Origin: CAIVAT01 sp964355945
GTDB taxonomy: Bacteria; Bacteroidota; Bacteroidia; Bacteroidales; FEN-979
Length of the DNA: 64,000 nt
Assembly: GCA_964355945.1 (NCBI GenBank)
Contig: CAYHGE010000003.1
Span: forward strand, 44,186 to 108,185
Reading direction: 5' to 3'
Shown here in pieces: positions 14,349-25,200 of the stretch; position 1 is the first letter of the stretch, and each line of letters begins with the position of its first letter. The notes beneath the pieces were generated by a model, which saw nothing but the letters and a program-made list of their open reading frames with translations, was not told where the DNA came from and searched no databases. Made by a program: the position numbers and the translations under genes.

Positions 14349-16817
14349 TTATTTTTCAACCTGATTTTTCTTCAGGAAAAAACGGTGTATCCCGATCAGC
14401 CCCAGATAGAGGAGCACACCCCCGACTGAAAGCAGCAGGCTGAGGGTAAAAAAGGGAGGTTTGTAAAAAAGCTCAACCTGGTGTTTGCCCGGATCAATGA
14501 AAAATCCCATGAAGCCAAGGTTGCAAAGCATTGGCTGAACAGGCTTTCCGTCAATAAGTGCATGCCAGCCTTTGTCATAAGGAATACTGAAAAATAATAA
14601 CTTTTTTGTGGTTGAAGAAATTGTACCCTGGATTCGGTTTTCACTAAATCGGGAGATTGACAGGGTATCCTGTTTGCGATCATCGATGTTTTTATAAAAA
14701 AGGTCAAATGTGTAACCTCCAAGTGTATCTTTGAAATCATAAGGTCTGAATGCCTTAATCCCCGGATCAATAGGATCTTCAGCAACAAAGGCTTGCTGGA
14801 TGATGCGCTCCTTTGAGATCGCTGATGCCTTTTGGAAGTCGCTGAGTGAAATGTAGGAGTCATAAGTAAACCCAAGTGGAAGAAAATGTTTGTTCCTGAA
14901 CACAGTAACATTCCCGAACCTGTTGACAGAATCGTATGATAGTTTTAAATACACAGGGGCAGGCTGTTTGCACAAATAATATTTTGTACTGGCGAAGTTT
15001 TGTAAAAGCGGCCTCGTAGCCAATCCGATAGCCCACCTCGTCTGCGTCTCTTCCCCCTTTTTAATGATATCCATCTCCTCCAGAAACCGGATATAATACT
15101 TCTGGTTGAATGAATGGTATGACTTTGTGCCATAATAACCCTGAACTTTTGCGTCGTTAAAGCTGGTATGCGTGGCTGGGTTTGAAGAGAAATCTTTATT
15201 GACCCTGTAATATTGAGAATCTTGTGATTTGATGAATGCCATAGCCTCGACCGAGTAATCATCATATCCGGCACGCTCCTGTTTATCTCTTTTTGAGAGG
15301 ACAACTCTGTCATTTACTGTTTTGTAGTTCATGTAGGCCATCTCAAAAAAGATCACCATGATCAGTAAAACGATGATTGCCGACCGGTACGTTTCAAATC
15401 TTGAAAGGGCTGCCAGAATGCCGTACAAGACGATAAAATTTGTAATGACTGTTCTCAGGTCCTTATTGATCACTCTTTCGGTATCGGTATAAGGATAATA
15501 TAGCAGGGCAAGTAAAACCACCAGCCAGCCAGCCAGCAAATAGAGGTTGATCTTTTTTCCGTTAATTAACTCATGCAGAACATCCATTGTCGCAAAAAGA
15601 AAAAAGAGCGATACAAATGCAGAATATCCCCGGTAGTAATCGCCTGTAAACAACCACACAGCATACCTGAAAAACGGGAAGACGACCGGGATTAAAAGAA
15701 TAATAAGTAAACATCCGTAAACGATCTTCCTCCTTTTTGTGCCCATCATGAATATTTGCGGCATCAGTAACATAGGGAGCAGCCCGATATACCACATGGG
15801 AGCCTCGAGATAGTTGTACCAGCCCCTGTAGTTACTTCCATTTCCAAGAAGATCATTGGAGAACAGGCGCATGATCGCAGTAGAATAGTATCTGCTGCTT
15901 TCCAGAAAAAAGAGAGGCTTCGCAAGAAGTTGGGCTGAATGAGATGAATTTCCGCCAACCCTCGGACTGTCAAGCAGCATTTGCATCTGGCTCACAAAAA
16001 AGAAACTGCTCATGATCAATCCCAGCAAGGTAAATCCGGCCATCTGGAGTGTTAATTTCCCAATCTTACTCCAGGTGGGTTTATCTGATGAAAAGTGCCG
16101 GAATAAAATGTAGAAAATGAGGAACACTCCGTAGAAATACAAATCGACAGGCTGGAAACTTGTTGTCAGGGCAATGGCCAACGGAAACAGGTACCATTCA
16201 GCGTTACGATATAATTTCTCAAAACTGTAAAGGAGGAACACCAGCAAAAATGCCTCAGTTGAAAACTGAAACCATCCTCCTCCAACGATCATAAAACCAC
16301 CAAAGCAATAAAGGATGGAGCCAATAAGGATCACTCTGGGCGAAATCCCCCAAAGCTTAAAAAACTGGTATAAAATGACTGAAGTCAACAGGATTTTGCA
16401 GATCTCCATCCAGACCATCCCATAAGCAAGATTATCCGGTCCGAAGATCAATACAATAAATGAAAATGGATCTGTAACAGTGGCTGCCATCATGTTTTGC
16501 CCCATGCCCTGGGCGTGCGACCACAAAGGAAACCCATCGGTATGCAGATATCTGCTTAAAAAGGCAACGTTTGTAAACCATCCGTTAAGTGAATCACTCC
16601 CAATATCTTTAAATAAATAGAAAACATTTCCGGAAATGAAATTATGGAAAATGATCAGAATGAGCAGTGAAACGAGCCCCAGTGTGATCCAGATACCATG
16701 TTTTTCAATGATCGGATTCATGAAAAAGGAGTTGGACACAGTTTTGTTAGTATCCTTTTTTACAGGAGTTTTAACCACTGGATTCTTTATTGACTTATTT
16801 GATGTTTTTTGCTTCAT
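14349..16817 (-). CDS. YfhO-family GT-C-type membrane protein
   Basis: This large membrane protein (822 residues from the preferred ATG) has about 12-14 helices, a long soluble region (roughly 530-760) and a last helix. The C-terminal beta domain contains SIPYDKGWHALIDGKP and DPGKHQVELFYKPPF, the hallmark of YfhO proteins. Gram-positive YfhO adds sugars to teichoic acids from a lipid-linked donor; a similar periplasmic glycosyl transfer is likely here. An in-frame ATG at 16874, 3 nt after the upstream gene, would add 19 residues. I prefer 16817 because AGAGGA sits about 8 nt before it. It lies between a TMTC-like gene and the Fdt-type sugar genes in one minus-strand operon. Confidence 0.84.
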   Translation of the reverse strand: MKQKTSNKSIKNPVVKTPVKKDTNKTVSNSFFMNPIIEKHGIWITLGLVSLLILIIFHNFISGNVFYLFKDIGSDSLNGWFTNVAFLSRYLHTDGFPLWSHAQGMGQNMMAATVTDPFSFIVLIFGPDNLAYGMVWMEICKILLTSVILYQFFKLWGISPRVILIGSILYCFGGFMIVGGGWFQFSTEAFLLVFLLYSFEKLYRNAEWYLFPLAIALTTSFQPVDLYFYGVFLIFYILFRHFSSDKPTWSKIGKLTLQMAGFTLLGLIMSSFFFVSQMQMLLDSPRVGGNSSHSAQLLAKPLFFLESSRYYSTAIMRLFSNDLLGNGSNYRGWYNYLEAPMWYIGLLPMLLMPQIFMMGTKRRKIVYGCLLIILLIPVVFPFFRYAVWLFTGDYYRGYSAFVSLFFLFATMDVLHELINGKKINLYLLAGWLVVLLALLYYPYTDTERVINKDLRTVITNFIVLYGILAALSRFETYRSAIIVLLIMVIFFEMAYMNYKTVNDRVVLSKRDKQERAGYDDYSVEAMAFIKSQDSQYYRVNKDFSSNPATHTSFNDAKVQGYYGTKSYHSFNQKYYIRFLEEMDIIKKGEETQTRWAIGLATRPLLQNFASTKYYLCKQPAPVYLKLSYDSVNRFGNVTVFRNKHFLPLGFTYDSYISLSDFQKASAISKERIIQQAFVAEDPIDPGIKAFRPYDFKDTLGGYTFDLFYKNIDDRKQDTLSISRFSENRIQGTISSTTKKLLFFSIPYDKGWHALIDGKPVQPMLCNLGFMGFFIDPGKHQVELFYKPPFFTLSLLLSVGGVLLYLGLIGIHRFFLKKNQVEK

Positions 16818-16877
16818 AGAAAATCCTCTCTCAATCTGTCTGTTTGAGTTTTTGGTAAAAACCCATGATTTCATTAT

Positions 16878-19436
16878 TTATTTCCCCTGGCACTCCTTTT
16901 GATAAATCTTGTAAGCCGCTGTATAGCCTAACTTTACTGCTTTCTGAATGTCAGTACAGGCAAGTTCTCTTTTTCCCGAATTGAGATAGACAAGGCCGCG
17001 GTTAAGGTAAGCGACCGCATATTCGGGGTCCACTTTGATCGCAGCACTTAGATCTCTGATTGCCAGGTCTGTTTTCCCCATACTCGCGTAAGCAATTCCC
17101 CTGCTTGATAATGCCTGAACATAATCGCTTTTAAATTTGATGGCATTGTTAAAGCAATTCATGGCTTCACCGAATTGCTTTGCCTTGCCATACGCATTGC
17201 CCAGGTTATACCAAGCCTCAGGAAAGTCAGGTTTCATATCCAGGGCCTTTTTATAAAGAATAATCGCTTCCTGAATGTTACCGGACGACTCCATGGCCAT
17301 TGCCTGCTTGTTTATTTGTGCCGGCTGCTGTCCTTTCACTTCCATCCCCGCGATGCCAATGTTTTTCATATATCCTTCAGCAGCATAAGCCGGATTCAGC
17401 TCAACGGCTTTTTGATAATCAGCTTTGGCGCCTTCAGGATCATCCATCGCCTTTTTTATCATCGAACGACTGTAATAAAGTTCTCCTGACGTTGGTTCCA
17501 GACCAATACCCGTTGTAAGGTCGGCCAGGGCTTCTCCATATTGTTTTCTGGAAAGTAAAACCGCCCCCCTGTTCTTATAACCAAGAAAATCTTTTGGGTT
17601 CAATTTAATACTGGTGGTGTAATCTGCAATGGCACCCTGGGAATCATTCAGTTGGTATTTTAGGTTACCGCGATTATTATAATATTCGCTGTTTCCGGGA
17701 TCAAGTTCAATCGCCTTATCATAATCTTCAATTGCCCCCTGCAAGTCTTTGAGGGTTTTGCGTACAGCAGCCCGGTTGGTGTAGGCAGCAGTGTACTTTG
17801 GGTTTATTTTAATCGCCTCACCCAAATCCGCTAAAGCCCCATCATAGTCTTTCATGTCCGACTTCAGGTTGGCCCGGCTTGTATATAGTTCCAGTTGCTC
17901 CGGTTTCATCCGGATTGCTTTGTTATAATCTTTGAGTGCATTATCATAGTCCTGCAACATCTTTCTCGACATCGCCCTGTTGATGTATGCATTCACTACT
18001 GTTGAATCAAACCGCAGCGTTTCGTCGAAATCTGCAATAGAGCCGATATAATCCTTCACCATGCTTCTGGCATGTCCCCTGTTAACATAAGCCCGCCAAA
18101 ACCTTCCATCCAGGTTGATACATGCGGTGTAGTCAGCAATTGCCCCCTGATATTCCGCAGAATCCATGCGTGTATTTCCCCGGTTGTACCAGGCAACAGG
18201 AACCCTGGCGTTTTTGGCAATGGCATCACTCCATAATGTGTCGGAATTTAACCAGACCTTGCTTTGCTGGAAGGTCAGAAACATCAGTACACCTGTGTAA
18301 ACCCCTACGATTACCCAGGCAACCTTTTCCAGTTTGATGTATTTTCTGTTTGTAAGGAAAAAGCCTGCAAGGAAGAAATAGCCAATAGAAGGGATATAGG
18401 CATAACGGTCAGCCATGATGGCCCTGCCCACCGGTAAAAGCTGAAGCAGAAGTACGATGTTCAAAAGAAAAAAACCAATTCCGAAAAACAGGGGTTTGGA
18501 CCGCTTCCATGAAACGAACAAAAGGGTGATGAATGCGATGGCAGGCAGGATACAAAACCAATAAATGAACGGTACATCGCCAACATTGCCAAGGATGGGG
18601 TAGGGGTAGTAAGCGGATAGTGCAAATGGATAAAATAGCTTAAGGATATACATCACAAGCCCATAAGAGGCAAATGCCACCCGTTGCTGGATCGGAAAAT
18701 TGGCCATGATGGTCGCATCAGCTCCCAGCTGGGCACGAAAAGCGACAATTCCAAATATAAGAGCCATTATAAGAAACGGAATTTTCTCCGCCAGCACCTT
18801 CAGCTCAGTCCATTTTCGCTCCATGTAAATATCGACAAGAAACAGGGTGACTGCGAGTGTCACAGCCTGTCCCTTAGACAAACAAGATAGTAGGAAAAAC
18901 AGCAGACTTAATCCAAACCATTTTTGATCTCTTTTCGGTACATACCGGATATAACTGTATAATGACAACAGGTAGAAAAACGTATATAGTACATCTTTGC
19001 GTTCCGAAATCCAGGCAACCGACTCCACATGCAACGAATGAACTCCAAACAGCAAAGCAGCAATTGCTGCAAGATGCAGGTTGCGGGTAAGCTGCTTGAG
19101 AACCAATAAAACCAGGATGGAATTGAAAATGTGAAGGACTATGTTGGTCAGGTGAAATACAACAGGATTGAATTTGTTTATCTGGTAATCAATCGAAAGT
19201 GACAACATTGTCAAGGGGTGATAGTTTCCCATGTAGTTCTCGGAAAAGATGGAAACAAGGTTCTTAAGAGACAGGGACTTAATGTAAGGGTTCCCTCCCA
19301 CGTAAACCATGTCGTCCCAATTGGTAAAAGTTCCTTTCAATGCAGGAAAATAAGCTACAAAAGTTGTGACAGCTATAAGAGCCATCCAAAATACAGGTAG
19401 CGAAAAAATCGTAAGAGGCTTGTTGGTCGTTTTCAT
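16878..19436 (-). CDS. TMTC-like (DUF1736/GT105-type) membrane glycosyltransferase with long TPR tail, paralogue A
   Basis: The N-terminal half has about 10 membrane helices. The first loop carries TNWDDMVYVGGNP and YHPLTMLSLSIDY, then come SLHVESVAWISERKD and ADRYAYIPSIG. These match the TMTC/DUF1736 GT-C family, with paired Asp residues as likely catalytic or donor-binding residues. About 12 TPR units fill residues about 420-850. Animal TMTC1-4 are ER O-mannosyltransferases using dolichyl-phosphate-mannose; the bacterial role is inferred. ATGs at 19436, 19442 and 19472 are possible, and 19436 begins directly before the first helix. It is the first gene of the sugar operon and diverges from paralogue B. 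Confidence 0.83.
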   Translation of the reverse strand: MKTTNKPLTIFSLPVFWMALIAVTTFVAYFPALKGTFTNWDDMVYVGGNPYIKSLSLKNLVSIFSENYMGNYHPLTMLSLSIDYQINKFNPVVFHLTNIVLHIFNSILVLLVLKQLTRNLHLAAIAALLFGVHSLHVESVAWISERKDVLYTFFYLLSLYSYIRYVPKRDQKWFGLSLLFFLLSCLSKGQAVTLAVTLFLVDIYMERKWTELKVLAEKIPFLIMALIFGIVAFRAQLGADATIMANFPIQQRVAFASYGLVMYILKLFYPFALSAYYPYPILGNVGDVPFIYWFCILPAIAFITLLFVSWKRSKPLFFGIGFFLLNIVLLLQLLPVGRAIMADRYAYIPSIGYFFLAGFFLTNRKYIKLEKVAWVIVGVYTGVLMFLTFQQSKVWLNSDTLWSDAIAKNARVPVAWYNRGNTRMDSAEYQGAIADYTACINLDGRFWRAYVNRGHARSMVKDYIGSIADFDETLRFDSTVVNAYINRAMSRKMLQDYDNALKDYNKAIRMKPEQLELYTSRANLKSDMKDYDGALADLGEAIKINPKYTAAYTNRAAVRKTLKDLQGAIEDYDKAIELDPGNSEYYNNRGNLKYQLNDSQGAIADYTTSIKLNPKDFLGYKNRGAVLLSRKQYGEALADLTTGIGLEPTSGELYYSRSMIKKAMDDPEGAKADYQKAVELNPAYAAEGYMKNIGIAGMEVKGQQPAQINKQAMAMESSGNIQEAIILYKKALDMKPDFPEAWYNLGNAYGKAKQFGEAMNCFNNAIKFKSDYVQALSSRGIAYASMGKTDLAIRDLSAAIKVDPEYAVAYLNRGLVYLNSGKRELACTDIQKAVKLGYTAAYKIYQKECQGK

Positions 19437-19470
19437 GGTCATTAGAATTAGCGAATTTACAAATTTTGTC

Positions 19471-21297
19471 ATGAATGATAAATATTTCTACCTTTATCTG
19501 CCCAATAACCTAATTGTTTTGAAGAAAAAGCAGATCCCCGGGAAGTCGAAATTCTATCAATATTCGCCCCTTATTGTCATCCTTATTCCCTTTATTATAT
19601 ATATATCTGTTGTGCGGCTCGGATTCGTCTATTTTGATGATGATATCCTGGTACTCGACAACTATGAAAAATTGAGCCATATTGCAAATATCGGCCTCGC
19701 TTTCCGTTCCGATGCTTTTTTTGCCAACATCAGCCCATACTATCGCCCGTTGATGAATGTATCTTTCATGCTGGATGCGGCAATCGGAGGGAAGTTGCCT
19801 TTCATCTATCATTTTGGAAACTTGTTTTACCATCTGCTTGCATGCCTTAGTTTGCTTTGGTTACTATCGCTCACAGGTTTCAGCAAAGCAAAAGCGTTGG
19901 TGGGAACATTGTTTTTCGCTGTACACCCCATGATGGGCAATGCAGTACTTTGGATTCCGGCGCGGGGGGATCTGCTGGTTACTTTATTTTCACTGCTTTC
20001 ATTTTCCCTGTTGATCAGGTTTACAGAAGAGAAGAAAATCAAGTTTCTGATTTTCCATTTATTGTGTTTCGCAGGAGCTGTTTTTTCCAAGGAATCAGGG
20101 GTGTTATTACCGATATTGTTCATTTTGTGGCTTCTGATAAAAAAACAAAAACTCTTTGTCAGAAACGGGTTTGTGATGGCAGGTTCCTGGTTGATCATAC
20201 TTGCGTTATGGTATTATCTGCGTTCGATTACCATTGACCAGCGCAGCGACGGACAACAAGGTTTGAATTCACTCCTGCACAATCTGCCTTTTCTGCCCGA
20301 AGCAGTTGCCCGGTTTTTTTTCCCGTTCATGCTCCCCGTGACGCCTGTATTTTCTGCAACCTATACCATTGCCGGGATTTTGGCTGGTATTGCCATTCTT
20401 ATTTATCTATTCCGGCAAAATAGGGGAGCTGCTTTCCCGCTTGTTTTTTTCGGGGCAGCATGGTTTGTTGGTTTCTGCATGCCAAACATGTTCGTAAGGC
20501 TTGTTGCCGCAAATGACAGCTTCGAGTATCTGCTGCATCGTACCTATCTGCCTTATGTCGGACTCCTCATTTTGGTGCTGGCTGCCACACCTGAGAGCTG
20601 GTTTTCCTTGCGAACCAAACACTCCAAAATCGGAATAATCGGTTTGCTGATTACGCTAATCGCATTTTCTGCATTCCAGCAGCGTAAATACAAGGATGCG
20701 ATCAGCTACTGGGGTTCCGCCATTGAGTATGCTCCTGATAAGGCTTGGTTCCACTATTATCTGGGACGTTATTATTTTAAGCAAAAGGACTATGCCCTTT
20801 TTGAAAAAAACCTGCTTATTGCTGACAGCATAAAATCATATCCTGAATTCAAATATCATCTTGGAATGGTTGCACTGCAGGATAAGCGGGATTTGGAAAA
20901 GGCTTACAGTTACTTCACGATGGCGTTCAACCAGGGATATGGAGGCCCGGAGGCCCATGCTAATTTTGTAGCCTTATGTATTGAGTCGAGTGGCGAATTT
21001 TTCAAACAGGGCTCTTATGCAAAGGCAATTACACGTTGTGAAGAGGCACTGAAAAATGACCCGTTGAATGGAATTGCTGCGTTTAACCTCGGGATCTATT
21101 ATGTAAACATTGGCGAAAAGCAACGTGCTGCTTCCTTATGGAAGCTGGCTCTCCGCTTAAAACCCGATATGACTGATGCCTGCAAAAGCCTGTTTTTCTA
21201 TTACAGTTATGATGTAAAAAAGGCTGACTCAGCAGCCTGGTATGCCCGTGAATTTACCAAACACGGAGGTACCGGGAATCTGGTCAGCCCTCAGTAA
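19471..21297 (+). CDS. TMTC-like membrane glycosyltransferase with short TPR tail, paralogue B (divergent)
   Basis: From the ATG at 19471 this is 608 residues. It has about 10-11 helices and then a few TPR-like units (about 430-590). The family signature is present in divergent form: YFDDDILVLDN in the first loop, YYRPLMNVSFM, VHPMMGNAVLWIPARGD instead of the ESVAWxxERKD form, and HRTYLPYVG where others have ADRY. An open frame extends upstream to 19366, but that would overlap the start of paralogue A and adds a non-membrane segment. It diverges from A with at most 34 nt between the chosen starts, so shared or internal promoters are expected. Same family as A; the acceptor may differ. Confidence 0.8.
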   Translation: MNDKYFYLYLPNNLIVLKKKQIPGKSKFYQYSPLIVILIPFIIYISVVRLGFVYFDDDILVLDNYEKLSHIANIGLAFRSDAFFANISPYYRPLMNVSFMLDAAIGGKLPFIYHFGNLFYHLLACLSLLWLLSLTGFSKAKALVGTLFFAVHPMMGNAVLWIPARGDLLVTLFSLLSFSLLIRFTEEKKIKFLIFHLLCFAGAVFSKESGVLLPILFILWLLIKKQKLFVRNGFVMAGSWLIILALWYYLRSITIDQRSDGQQGLNSLLHNLPFLPEAVARFFFPFMLPVTPVFSATYTIAGILAGIAILIYLFRQNRGAAFPLVFFGAAWFVGFCMPNMFVRLVAANDSFEYLLHRTYLPYVGLLILVLAATPESWFSLRTKHSKIGIIGLLITLIAFSAFQQRKYKDAISYWGSAIEYAPDKAWFHYYLGRYYFKQKDYALFEKNLLIADSIKSYPEFKYHLGMVALQDKRDLEKAYSYFTMAFNQGYGGPEAHANFVALCIESSGEFFKQGSYAKAITRCEEALKNDPLNGIAAFNLGIYYVNIGEKQRAASLWKLALRLKPDMTDACKSLFFYYSYDVKKADSAAWYAREFTKHGGTGNLVSPQ

Positions 21298-21312
21298 AAT
21301 GATTAAAACAGC

Positions 21313-21747
21313 CTATTTCGTTTCTGGAAGGGTTGTTCCGCTACCGTCGAAAGTGAAATTCGAACTTATTTTTACTACGGTTTTATACGTTACTTTTTCT
21401 TTATTGTCAGTGATTTGCATTGCGCTTACCACCTCGTATTTGGGATCAAGCTTAAATAGTTTGTCTTTTGCTTTTTTTGGCAAATAGGATTCATGGATTT
21501 TTTTCTCAATACGTACGGTTCTACCAAGTGAATCAATGACCATAAAGGCAGGTGAATCCATGATTGTAATGGCGGCTTTGTAATTCCCTTTTTCTTTTGA
21601 CCAGGATACCGGAATTTCAATTGTTTGTGGAAACTTGGCCTGAAGCCTGTCTTTGATGTTTTGGGGCACCTGGCTTGGCTGCAGTTGCTGTGCAAACGAA
21701 AATGTTCCAAGAAACACAAAAGCCATGATAGCAATGATTTTTCTCAT
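21313..21747 (-). CDS. PepSY-like secreted protein (beta-lactamase-inhibitor-like family)
   Basis: This 144-residue exported protein has a signal peptide (about 1-19, ending FSFAQ). It is followed by a compact alpha/beta region with VPQNIKDRLQAKFPQ, WSKEKGNYKAAI and a second repeat-like half. This is the pattern of the Bacteroidota PepSY-like family (PF11396 type). Members are small periplasmic or surface proteins of unknown role; the 'beta-lactamase inhibitor' label is structural. It lies downstream of the cohesin-like genes on the same strand, separated by 152 nt containing a strong pair of competing inverted repeats. Confidence 0.72.
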   Translation of the reverse strand: MRKIIAIMAFVFLGTFSFAQQLQPSQVPQNIKDRLQAKFPQTIEIPVSWSKEKGNYKAAITIMDSPAFMVIDSLGRTVRIEKKIHESYLPKKAKDKLFKLDPKYEVVSAMQITDNKEKVTYKTVVKISSNFTFDGSGTTLPETK

Positions 21748-21783
21748 ATACAGATAAATTTATAAATTAGATAATTCTTAATT

Positions 21784-21840
21784 CAATAGGGCCTTTTACT
21801 TATTGACCCTATTGTAATAACTACAATAAGGTCAATAAGT
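21784..21840 (-). promoter_or_regulatory. Mutually exclusive inverted repeats (attenuator-like)
   Basis: A 19-bp stem (21798-21816 with 21822-21840, loop of 5, one mismatch that is a G-U wobble in minus-strand RNA) overlaps a second perfect 8-bp pairing, CAATAGGG (21784-21791) with CCCTATTG (21807-21814). Both cannot form at once. It lies between the small PIDGG gene and the PepSY-like gene. On the minus strand there is no clear T-run after it. Confidence 0.55.
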
Positions 21841-21899
21841 TTTAAAGAAGGCAAAATAATTGTGGTTGGTGCAAAAACAATTGTTATTCTGACCGCTGA

Positions 21900-22148
21900 C
21901 TAATTTTCAGGTTCAACAATATTCTCTTGCTTTGCTTTGCGCGCGTTGTAGAGTTTTTTACCGCCATAGCCCAAACCCAGGGCAAGCAGAATACCTAGTC
22001 CGCCATCGATCGGAGCGCCTACAGGAGTTTGTCCGCCACCACTTCCTTGTCCACCACCACTACCCGGAGGGCCTGGAGGATCTGACAATGAAATTAATGG
22101 TAAGGCTAAAATGGCCAGCAGAATAAAAACCAATTTGATCTTTTTCAT
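21900..22148 (-). CDS. Small glycine-rich exported protein with C-terminal PIDGG-helix-basic sorting-like tail
   Basis: This 82-residue protein has a signal peptide (about 1-22), a Pro/Gly-rich middle (PPGPPGSGGGQGSGGG), and a C-terminal tail made of PIDGG, a glycine-rich hydrophobic helix (about 48-62) and a basic cluster (KKLYNARKAK). This three-part tail is found on many tiny Bacteroidota proteins and, to my recollection, is classed as a PID-CTERM sorting signal. It looks like a small membrane-attached protein with almost no other domain. It follows the 1192-residue cohesin protein by 56 nt on the same strand, so it may be co-expressed. Function is unknown. Confidence 0.78.
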   Translation of the reverse strand: MKKIKLVFILLAILALPLISLSDPPGPPGSGGGQGSGGGQTPVGAPIDGGLGILLALGLGYGGKKLYNARKAKQENIVEPEN

Positions 22149-22204
22149 ATATGTATTTTTTTTAATTTTCTAATGTTGTTAACTAACCCGACCTTATCGG
22201 CGTA

Positions 22205-25200
22205 TTACTTGATGAAAACTTTTCCGGCAGTTGTATTGGAATTTCCACCAACCTTTACAAGGTAGAATCCCGTGGGTACATCCAAATTGATTTTATTCAC
22301 GGAATAGGCTTGTATGGCTTTACTGGTAATCTCAATGCCAAGCATGTTGTAAACAACGATGTTGCCTTTCATGTCAGAGGGAATATTGACAAAAACGGTG
22401 TTTTCATTGCTGTAAATTTTAATGCTGGATGGTTTGTTTTCTGATACGCCAACGGGAGCGAAATGGATGTTAAACCTGTGCTCCGGATCGCCAGTCGCGG
22501 CTGAAAAAGTATAGACCGGGTTACTGTTCAGATCCTGAACGTTGTTTGCAAGAAGGTCTTCAAGGTAAACATCAGTACCTGCAGCAAAAGTTCCAAGATC
22601 AGAAGCAGAAATGGTATAGGTGCCATTCACACCAACTTTCATACCCAATGCGACAGTCGGACGTGATCCGGCGTCTGGGAGAGAGTTGATTGAAAGAATT
22701 TCTGACGGAGTGATCGAATAGAGCTGCGGGGCATCCTGCAGACCGAATAATTTGTATGTATCGTATTCAAAGTCAAAACCGGAGGTTGCTTCTGGCCTGA
22801 AATGAATAAATGCAAAATCTTCCGCTGCGCTGTTGCCCTTAACTTTTAATTTCAGAAGGTTTTCGATGGTGTTCTTGTACAGCATTGTACCGGAATGTTC
22901 TCTTGCAGCTGCAGGAATTGAAATAGTTGCAGCATTGGTTAAAGCCTGAACAAAAAACGCCTGCTCTGCAGGAATAATTCCTCCGGCGAGTGTACCGGTT
23001 GTTCCATTATAAAAAACGTAGTTATGTCCACTTTCATTCCAGGTATAAACTGACCCGAAAACATTCGATTTGGTGAGTGCATTCCAGCTGATTGCACAAG
23101 GATAAGGATTGCCAAGAAGGTTCCAGCCAGTTGCACTTCCATAAGCACCTGTTAAAGTAATTGCAGGGGAATAGGAGGCGTTGTTATTGAGCGTGCCGCC
23201 ATTAAAGGTTACCAGACCATCAGGTGCGTGTTTTGCAAGACCATAACCAACGCCGGGAACCAGCGGTAATGTGGTTGGCCATACAAGTGAATCCCATTTG
23301 GTATTAACTTCATTCCATTGGTTCAACATGCTTCCCAGGAAGGTATTGATCGTAGCGCCCGTAACCGGGGATGAAACATAATGCCAGATAGTTGTTGCAT
23401 CTGGTGCCCCGGCAGTCCAGTTGGCTGTTACCCACCGTTGAACGGATGTACTTCCTGTAACAGTCAAAGTGCCTTGATTCAAAAAGGAACCAGTACCCGT
23501 TGCATCACCTTCAATCAGAAAGTTACCAGAAGCAGCCAGAGTNNNNNNNNNNNNNNNNNNNNNNNNNNNNNNNNNNNNNNNNNNNNNNNNNNNNNNNNNN
23601 NNNNNNNNNNNNNNNNNNNNNNNNNNNNNNNNNNNNNNNNNNTAATTAGGATACGTTCCATTAACATCACCAGAAAGCGTACCGGTGAAATTTGTACCGG
23701 GCAGGTTTGCGTTGTTAATGATAACCGTTGGGTTCTGGAACATCCAGTCGGGAGCGACGTATTGCGGGTTTGGTGTAAGGCCTGCAATGCGGCGGCGTAA
23801 CGGAATCACATCCCCGTTATCCACAGAACCATCCTGGTTAATATCCGCGGCCCGTATCCTGAGTGGATTGCCATCCAGCGTGCTGGGTAAACCTGCGATA
23901 TATCTTCTTAAATTGATAACGTCGCCCTGGTCAACGCTGATCCATTGCGCTGAACTTGAGGCATAAAGGTAGTACGATCCATTGTAAATATTCACTGTGT
24001 AAAAACCATTTACATCCGTGGTAGCTGTGGCAATGACACTGGGTACCGGGGTGGTTGCCGGCGGTACTGGCTCGGGTCCGTCTTTTACATAAACAGTTAC
24101 ACCTGCCAGCGCGTAATTGGCAGCAGGTGAATTGTCATATTTAACATAGCCACTGAGTGTGTATTGTACGTTTAAATTGACGCCTCCGGCATTCCAGTTT
24201 GCTGGCACAATGGTTCCAACCATGTTGGCCAACTGGCATCCATCTTTAAAGATGATTTGGGTGGCTTCGCTTCCAACAACAGCAGCGTAATTGAAGTTCA
24301 GGGTTATAAATGGGTTGGCGTAATTAATAACAGGGGTTGTGCTGCTCCATGCAATGTGAAGTACATTGCCGGTCAGCTGCACGGTTGCATTGTAGGGATT
24401 TGATGCATTTACATAGGTGAGTTTTGATGCGTCAAATGCGATGTTCATTGTTGCAGCACCGATGTCTGTGCCAACAGGGATATTTGTAAATGTAACAGGA
24501 ACAGCAACTGATGAGGGGCTGACTGCATTTACAGATCCGATATTTGCGTTTACAGTTGCAGGTGCGGGAGTAACTGATCCATTTGTGTATCCTACACTGA
24601 CCGGACTACCGTTTGAGAATTGGGTTCCAGCTCCAAAATTCACATTTGCTGTGCCAACGCCATTATACATGAAACGTAATACAAGGAATTGCATGTTAAT
24701 GGAGGGTGCACCTGCATTCGTGTAGAGAATGTTGATGCTGCTTCCGTTAGCCGATGTTGTTACCGGGTATACGGCATCAAATACTCCGATAAACGACATT
24801 CTTGGATTGTCATAAGTCAACCTGACATCAAAATTATTCGTACCTGCAGGCATTCCGCTGAAAGTTAGCGGCACATCGACCATTTGTCCCTGTACTGCAT
24901 TGGTTATTGCCGCAAAGGAGGCAAATGAGGTGATGGGGGTCCCAGGATCAACTCGTCCATTGTTGTAGGTTACCGCAATGTTGGCAGCTCCAACCGTCGA
25001 GATCACACAACCTGTACTGAAGTTGACATTGGTTGTAACGAGCGTTGTATAACTGAAGTTCAGGTTCAACTGGCTTGTATTGATGTCCATTCCCAGCGGG
25101 TTGGTCTTGGTAATGGTGATAACACCGGCGGCAACATTTGAATTCAGTCCGCTTAACAGACTTCCCGTACCTGTGACGCTGATAAAAGTAAGTTTAGCAG

